From positions 7,228,174 through 7,292,173 of the forward strand of contig JAVTVX010000002.1 in the NCBI GenBank assembly GCA_033439265.1: 64,000 nucleotides of DNA. Direction: 5' to 3'. Below, piece after piece: positions 59,561 through 64,000 of the stretch. The stretch's first letter is position 1; the number at the start of each line of letters is the position of its first letter. This stretch comes from Dillenia suffruticosa. Taxonomy: Eukaryota; Streptophyta; Magnoliopsida; Dilleniales; Dilleniaceae. The notes under the pieces were generated by a model, which worked only from the letters and a program-made list of their open reading frames with translations, was not told where the DNA came from and did no database searches. A program made the translations under genes and the position numbers.

Positions 59561-61562
59561 CCCTTTGGAATGAATCCTTATATATAGAAGGGTCATCTGT
59601 TCTAGACATTCTATCCCTATAACCAACAAGTGCAGAGACTTACTAGTTGTGGTACAGCGAACTTGGCTGATCAAAAGGCAATATACCTATTCTTCCTGTT
59701 GGAATCAGTACCAATGAAGAGCTGTCATCTTGGGGAAAACATAATTCTTTATAATTTAGAAAGACAATTATATAATAAAAACACATATATATTGCACTTC
59801 CCAATTATCTAATGAAAATTCCAAACTCACCTCTCAATATCAAAAGCTCCCAAAAACGCCACTACCAGTCAAGACAAGTGGGAGATTCAGTGTATCGTAT
59901 CTGTATGTCAAAATTGTAGACTTGCATTGAGCTTGCAAAAATACTTTAGACCTTTCATCAAGGCAAAAGGACCAGCCCCATTCTGAACCCAATATAACTA
60001 TAGGTAAAGTCATGCATTAAAGAATCCAATTTCAGAAATTAACAAAACATTTAGCTTTCTTCTCGAAAGTAATAAATCATCATCATCATCATAAAATGAA
60101 TACCTAATGCAGGCTAAATCTGGAAAAATTGCAAGTATACAACATATCTTTTGCAAAATGTTGTTGACTCGAACGGTTACTGCAATGACTACGCGGACTA
60201 TTCTCTATTCATTAGTGAGAAATCCAACAACGTATGGTAACAAAAACTCCAACAAGAAGTAATACAACTCGCAAACCTTATTCATTTCATCATTTCTCAA
60301 GCAACAAGTTGTAGCATGTCGTGCAGAATGCTGCAATATTTCTCTTGACTATAGCACCATATTTGTGCAAATAAGAGGAAAATGTGAGTTGTTATTATAT
60401 ATAAAGAGAAATATGAGTCTAAGATGTGGGATGATGTTGGCACAATCCATATTCTCTTGTTAGCTTGTACTGCGAGTGGCACAACCATCAACAAGAGAGG
60501 CCCATCATCCCCTCCATAAGAAGCCTTCACGTTTCCACTTGTACCTTTACCAGCAATAATAACCATAAATGAGCCTAGGAGATCGTGAACCATCTGGGCA
60601 GCAGCGTACACCCTTAAACAGATGACATGCAATATATCTGAGTTCAAACAAAACATAAATCATTAACCAGCACAAGTAATGTCATACAAGAACCAAACAT
60701 AACTTGCGTTGTAAACTAAAGCAGAATGATTATTTTGTGAGCCTAAGGCTGTTCCGAGCCCTATTTATAGACAAATTTCCTTCACCATGGATAGGAAGAC
60801 TAAAAGACCAAGTCCAGCACAAGGATGCCATAGGGTGCATTACTTTTGTTCTTGTCCTCAGACAGCAAATGAAAGAATAAGAAGGATGTCATTCGCACAA
60901 GAATTTCTATTATGGGTCATGAAAAAGAACTTTACTATGCTAATCAGACCAATAGAAACTCACTGCCTTCCTTTTAAACTTTCAGAAAAAAAGAACTTTA
61001 CTTTCGATGAATTACATTGAATAACACCGCATATTTGAAGCCAGAGGATCCAACCGAAGGCTATTCATTGAGATTTGGTCTCAATCATCATCCCAGATTT
61101 GCATTGAATACCTGAATCCACAACTAAAACAAAGTATGCTCTGCATGCTACAACCAGTTCAACCACTAGAACACTTCAGGGCGTGTTGCAGCTCAAAAAC
61201 AGAATTTTAGATGTGTAAGCACCCCAAACCTAAACAAGATGCTAGTAGTGACATTTTAAGAAATTTCTTGCAAGTGATATCAACAGCTACATTTTAGCAT
61301 CAACAAGAGAGGCTCATCAATGCCACCACAAGATGTCGTGCAGCAACTACGCTGCAACATTTCTTTTGAGTAGAGCACCATCTTTCTACAAATAAGAGGA
61401 AGATGGGAGGTGTTAGAAATATGAGTCAGCACAACCTCTACTAATACACACAACCTTTCAGCTTGATCTCAAGAAGATTGACAGGATCCACATTCTATCA
61501 GATGCCTGCCTTCTTTGCATTACTACAAGTCCATGAAAAATTGAAGAAATCTACAAGAACAT
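59561..61562. other. Unassigned DNA with an internal partial duplication
   Basis: A minus-strand stretch (about 60614-60480) reads VYAAAQMVHDLLGSFMV and SGNVKASYGGDDGPLLL between a possible AG acceptor and an unclear end. The family is not recognised, and it may be an exon fragment. A roughly 80-bp block at 60318-60395 recurs at 61335-61415, and the 18-mer at about 60490 recurs at 61301, in changed order. No complete gene can be supported. Confidence 0.4.
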
Positions 61563-62037
61563 TGTAGGTAAATATGCCCATGTAGGGGCATTTACCATAT
61601 TAGTAAAAACATTCAAATTTAAATTTAAAACAAAAATATAATGGGTGGTTAACCCCATTATCTCCACTTGCCCTCGTTCCTCCCCATTTTTTCTACCTGC
61701 CCTTTTAATCTTCTTTAATTTTGGAGTTAAGAGGCTGACAAAGAGCACATTTTTTATTAAGGGGAATTGAATTTTTGAGAAAACACAACATTTTCTAGAG
61801 AGAGATTGCTAATAGAGAATTTTGTGTTATCTTGTCACTAGATTTAGGGTCGTGGTATTGTGATATTGCGATAATAACTCATTTGTCGTAGCTATTATCC
61901 CAACTACAAAATTTTTGAGAAAAGTATCTGATTTTCGGATTGTCGGCATTTATTCACTGAAATATACCTATAAATTTAATCTTTTAATTATTATGAAAAA
62001 TCATTATACTTTTGCCTTGTGATAATTAAATCTAACA
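61563..62037 (+). repeat. 5' LTR of copia element (475 bp)
   Basis: Begins TGTAGGTAAATATG and ends AAATCTAACA, one base before the primer site. Confidence 0.8.
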
Positions 62038-62038
62038 T

Positions 62039-62050
62039 TGGTATCAGAGC
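62039..62050 (+). other. Primer binding site, tRNA-iMet
   Basis: TGGTATCAGAGC, perfect, one nucleotide after the LTR, the usual copia spacing. Confidence 0.9.
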
Positions 62051-62323
62051 GATCGTTAGATTTAATAAAAATTTTTTGAAATTTTTCGGGTATAAAAACG
62101 TTGGGTAAAAAATTTGAGATTTAGATTACGGATGAGTTTTATAAATCCTATTATACCACGATATTACCCATGATTTGTAGATTACGAAAATAATTTTTTT
62201 TTGTTATTTTTGGAATATGTTAACACCATGAAATATGAGGTCAAAATTTTTGTTGCTTAATGGTGTCAGAAACTTAAAATCCAAAATTTGTTACGTTAGA
62301 GGACAAATTGAGCTTTGAAATTG

Positions 62324-62374
<51 letters not shown>
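62324..62374. repeat. (TA)n(TG)n microsatellite in copia leader
   Basis: About 19 bp of TA followed by about 32 bp of TG. Confidence 0.95.
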
Positions 62375-62377
<3 letters not shown>

Positions 62378-63199
62378 TTTTCATGGTCTGATCTACATTT
62401 TGGTATATATATTGCCTATTGTTGTTGTTGGAAACTGGGATTTCCAAACTTGCCGCGAAGAGCTGGTATAGAGGTCGTTGAATCCACTGAGTTTAGGGCT
62501 TAAATCCTCCTAAAATCGAGTCAAAGATGGTTGGAAGATGATTAATTAGAATTTTTTAGCAAAAATAGTGTGAAAAACAGCCCGAAAATGAGTTTTTCGG
62601 CATCCAGGTAGCGAGGACCTAGTTGCAGACCCATCGGGAGAGAAAGGACCACCCCAAACTCGCGGGTGTGTGGAGTACATGCTCGTAGAGGCACATGACA
62701 CGAAAAGGGGAGAGCGCGTGAAGTTCACTCGTGGGGAGCTATGTGAACATTAGGGTTGGGTTTTGGGTCGAATTGACCCAAATCTAAGTCCGATCCGTGT
62801 CCTGAACTGGGGCAGCATGAAGGCACATGATAGAGGAGTTGCGTGTTTGGCGCATGCAGCAGCTTGTTGCCAACACATGTAGGTGCATGAGGCGCCGCTA
62901 TTGGCTCGTGGTGGAGTGTGGGGCCTCCGGCAGCATGTCAAATCGTTCTGGATTGATTTTCTCCAATTTTCTAGAGGTCAAACGTCTATATTTGTGACTT
63001 ATTGTGGGTTTTCGTTCGCCAAATCTAAATTCAGATGGTAAGATATGATCTCAGGTTGTGGTATATGGTGTTCGTTGACTCATACGCTCATTTTGGGATT
63101 TATACTCGAATCATTTGGGATTTGTTGATTTAAAGAGTGCACAAAATGTGAGAATAAGTATCAATAAATCACTAAAATCTCTCTTGTTATAATGAAAAC

Positions 63200-64000
63200 C
63201 GTTGTATTAGATCTTTGTAAGAAAAATAAATTGAATGGTGAAAACTGTGTGATTTTATACTAGAAGATTCAGTTTGTTCTCGAGGAGTAAGATCTGTATG
63301 AGTTCTGAGGTACGAGATGGTGGGTCTTAGGGAGGGTACCACACCTCAAATTAGACTAGATAATGAGCTCTATCGTGCGTGAAAGAAAAATGATAGCCAA
63401 CTTAGGACAATTCTTATTAGTGGCATGAACGATGACATGATCCCAATCTATGACCAGTATCCTACAATTATGTCGGTTAGTCTTGCCCTAAAAGAGCATT
63501 ATGGTGCTCTTTTCAGCTTTTAAGGTTAAGATACTGAAGAAAATGGCTGATCATACAATGATACAACATTTGATATAAATATTGAGTATGATCGTCAAAT
63601 TAAGGAATGCGGACAATCCCATTTTGGATGAATTTTAGATTTTTGGTGTGATCCAGTCTTGACCTGATTCATAGGAGACCATGAAAACGTATCTCACGAA
63701 CGACGAGAGTATTCATACTTTCATTAATGTACGCAGACACTGTGAGCTCGAGGAGAAGCACCTGGAGGTGAGTAGGTTGTACTCAGGTTATACTTATGCG
63801 GTGAAGTTGAGTAAGAGCTCTCGAGGAACCAAACAAATAGCATAAGTATGAGAAAGAGACTCGAGATCCAAGCAAGAAGAAACCATCCAAGAAATCTGAC
63901 AACAATGTACAAAAGTGCAGGAAGAAAGAGTTTGATAAGACCAACGCGAAGTGTTACGTTTGTGGTAGATTTGGTCATTTCGCTTGTGAGTATAACGAGC
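63200..64000 (+). pseudogene. Copia gag, disrupted, incomplete at window edge
   Basis: Pieces of a copia gag are readable in shifting frames: KKNKLNGENCV (about 63220), YDQYPTIMSVSLALKEHYG (about 63450), then MKTYLTNDESIHTFINVRRHCELEEKHLEV (about 63680, written here in two frames; no single run intact). A zinc-knuckle-like CYVCGRFGHFAC is near 63955, with the last cysteine position altered. Stops and frameshifts show it is dead. Confidence 0.75.

Larger units (their letters stand above)
61563..64000 (+). mobile_element. Ty1/copia element, 5' part, runs off right edge
   Basis: The LTR (61563-62037) is followed by an iMet primer site, a 1.1-kb leader with a TA/TG microsatellite, and a decayed gag. 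The second LTR and TSD partner lie beyond 64000. Upstream flank pentamer: AACAT (61558-61562). Confidence 0.82.

Overview
The window is nuclear DNA of a flowering plant. It holds one apparently intact, multi-exon, single-copy-type gene, an ECT/YTHDF-type m6A reader, in a bed of nested plant retrotransposons: Ty3/gypsy Tekay-like and Reina-like chromoviruses, Athila, Ty1/copia and an L1-type LINE. AT-rich intergenic DNA, GT-AG introns, CT/GA microsatellites and tRNA-iMet or tRNA-Asp primer sites all fit a plant. The species cannot be told from what is visible. No bacterial operon, CRISPR array or rRNA/tRNA gene is present.

Layout, left half. 1-4209 is the 5' end (leader plus LTR) of a minus-strand Tekay-like element that runs off the left edge. 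It sits in a minus-strand LINE, of which 4210-6077 and 16785-about 19060 are visible. The LINE is cut a second time by a complete, very young Tekay-like chromovirus (6078-16779, TSD CATGC) with open gag and pol frames and almost identical LTRs. A 423-bp solo LTR (19719-20141, TSD AATAG) follows. Then come a possible exon fragment of an unknown gene (about 21.07-21.50 kb) and the YTH gene (coding exons 25821 to 21991, minus strand), whose 5' leader is a long CT-rich tract.

Layout, right half. 27635-43339 is a decayed Reina-like chromovirus (TSD TACTT). Its pol is split by a second, decayed Tekay-like element on the plus strand (29709-40091, TSD AAAAC). 44203-57632 is a decayed minus-strand Athila element (1392-bp LTRs, tRNA-Asp primer site) that carries a Tekay-like solo LTR (46834-49401, TSD GATAC). 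The Athila element landed in the left arm of an older large inverted-repeat (foldback) element, whose two arms now lie 13.4 kb apart (about 44100-44202 and 57633-58430). Beyond are a decayed copia RT/RNase H (about 58.7-59.56 kb), unassigned DNA with an internal duplication, and the 5' end of a plus-strand copia element (61563 to the right edge).

Insertion order can be read from the nesting: LINE before the two left Tekay-like elements, Reina before the plus-strand Tekay-like element, and foldback before Athila before its solo LTR. The most unusual items are the foldback element split by Athila, an intron-like spacer between gag and protease shared by both Tekay-like elements, and the predominance of C-to-T type stop codons in the decayed plus-strand copy. 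I found no evidence of a new multi-gene system; the novelty lies in element structure.
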